DNA from: Burkholderiales bacterium
Lineage (GTDB): Bacteria; Pseudomonadota; Gammaproteobacteria; Burkholderiales; Burkholderiaceae_C
NCBI GenBank assembly: GCA_947458895.1
Contig: CANHBY010000139.1
Location: forward strand, 1-5,343
DNA length: 5,343 nucleotides
Reading direction: 5' to 3'
Part shown: in pieces, positions 5,098-5,343 of the stretch
Position numbering within the stretch: position 1 is the first letter of the stretch
How the letters are laid out: each line of letters begins with the position of its first letter
Position numbers and translations under genes: made by a program
Notes under the pieces: model-generated
What the model was told of the DNA's origin: nothing
Databases searched by the model: none
What the model saw: only the letters and a program-made list of their open reading frames with translations

Positions 5098-5116
5098 GAC
5101 TGATCAAGGATGACTG

Positions 5117-5343
5117 ATGAACTTCAAACTTACCCTTTCCGCGGTAGCGGCAGCTGCCTCCGTGTTCCTGGCAGGCTGCGGAGGCGGCGGGGATGACACG
5201 CCAACCACCGCGACCGCGAAACTCGAAGGCGCCTATGAGGGCACAACGAGTGCTGGCCAATACTTCGGTGCACTAGTTCTTGAAAATAATGATGCCTGGG
5301 CCCTGTACGGCACTCAATCAGGCGGCACGCTTTACGTTTACGG
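5117..5343 (+). CDS. Putative lipoprotein, 3' end outside the window
   Basis: The gene starts at ATG with AAGGA (5106-5110) 6 nt upstream and runs off the window; 75 complete codons are visible. The product opens with a short charged n-region (MNFK), a hydrophobic core (LTLSAVAAAASVF) and a lipobox LAGC with Cys21 as the predicted lipidated residue. GGGGDDTPTTATAK follows as a flexible linker. The next residues, including LEGAYEGTTSAGQYFGALVLENNDAWALYG, look like the beta-strand start of a small extracellular domain of the kind found in many uncharacterised Burkholderiales lipoproteins; that last comparison is from memory and is only suggestive. With Gly at +2 it would probably be sorted to the outer membrane. 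Function unknown. It is about 400 bp from the WYL gene and so is probably its own transcription unit. Confidence 0.85.
   Translation, partial: MNFKLTLSAVAAAASVFLAGCGGGGDDTPTTATAKLEGAYEGTTSAGQYFGALVLENNDAWALYGTQSGGTLYVY

Larger units (their letters stand above)
4720..5116. other. Long intergenic region with no confident gene
   Basis: About 400 bp lie between the WYL gene and the lipoprotein gene. It contains an odd palindrome GAACC-C-GGTTC (4726-4736), a two-part hairpin at 4835-4860 and a perfect 10-bp palindrome AAGCCGGCTT (4899-4908). Close to the lipoprotein start there is a small stem with a T-run (5075-5097). The + strand frame over 4907-5113 has no ribosome binding site or recognisable domain. 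A minus-strand 50-codon frame (4847-4999) is listed separately at low confidence. No clear promoter for the lipoprotein gene was identified. Confidence 0.5.

Noticed and set aside
4907..5113. + strand 68-codon frame before the lipoprotein gene
   Set aside because: There is no ribosome binding site at its TTG start, no domain, and composition unlike a protein. It ends just ahead of the lipoprotein start by chance.

Overview
The window looks like a chromosomal accessory or housekeeping-poor stretch from a GC-rich betaproteobacterium, probably Burkholderiales. That placement is an inference from general GC and codon style, the short glycine-rich lipoprotein leader with its LAGC lipobox, and the kind of regulators present. 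No rRNA, tRNA, insertion sequence, CRISPR array or phage gene is visible. All supported genes lie on the + strand.

Layout. Positions 1-262 hold no convincing gene. Their second half has a cluster of TGCA tetramers that looks like an operator region for the MerR-family regulator beginning with GTG at 263. This regulator gene ends at 676 and is followed by a hairpin and then a good intrinsic terminator (766-785). Next comes a large gene (844-3228, TTG start behind a perfect AGGAGG) for a cytoplasmic-looking VIT plus VWA domain protein with a complete metal-binding MIDAS site and an arginine-rich C-terminal tail. Its stop codon lies inside a 14-bp-stem hairpin, and more stem-loops follow in the roughly 300-bp gap.

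At 3533-3685, too short for routine gene calling, is a convincing 50-residue gene for a secreted cysteine-rich peptide: a Sec signal followed by a 30-residue mature part with six cysteines. Two bases later a possible 20-codon ORF starts, and its TGA overlaps the ATG of a WYL-domain regulator (3750-4712) as TGATG. This gives a possible translationally coupled peptide/regulator cassette. After another stop-codon-spanning hairpin there is about 400 bp without a confident gene, and then the start of a lipoprotein gene (5117 onward) cut by the window end.

How they may work together (inference): two independent modules. The first is a MerR-type regulator next to a VIT-VWA protein, where the regulator may control itself and perhaps its neighbour. 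The second is a secreted disulfide-rich micropeptide made with a ligand-sensing type WYL regulator. The second module is the best candidate for something undescribed. The terminal lipoprotein may be unrelated.
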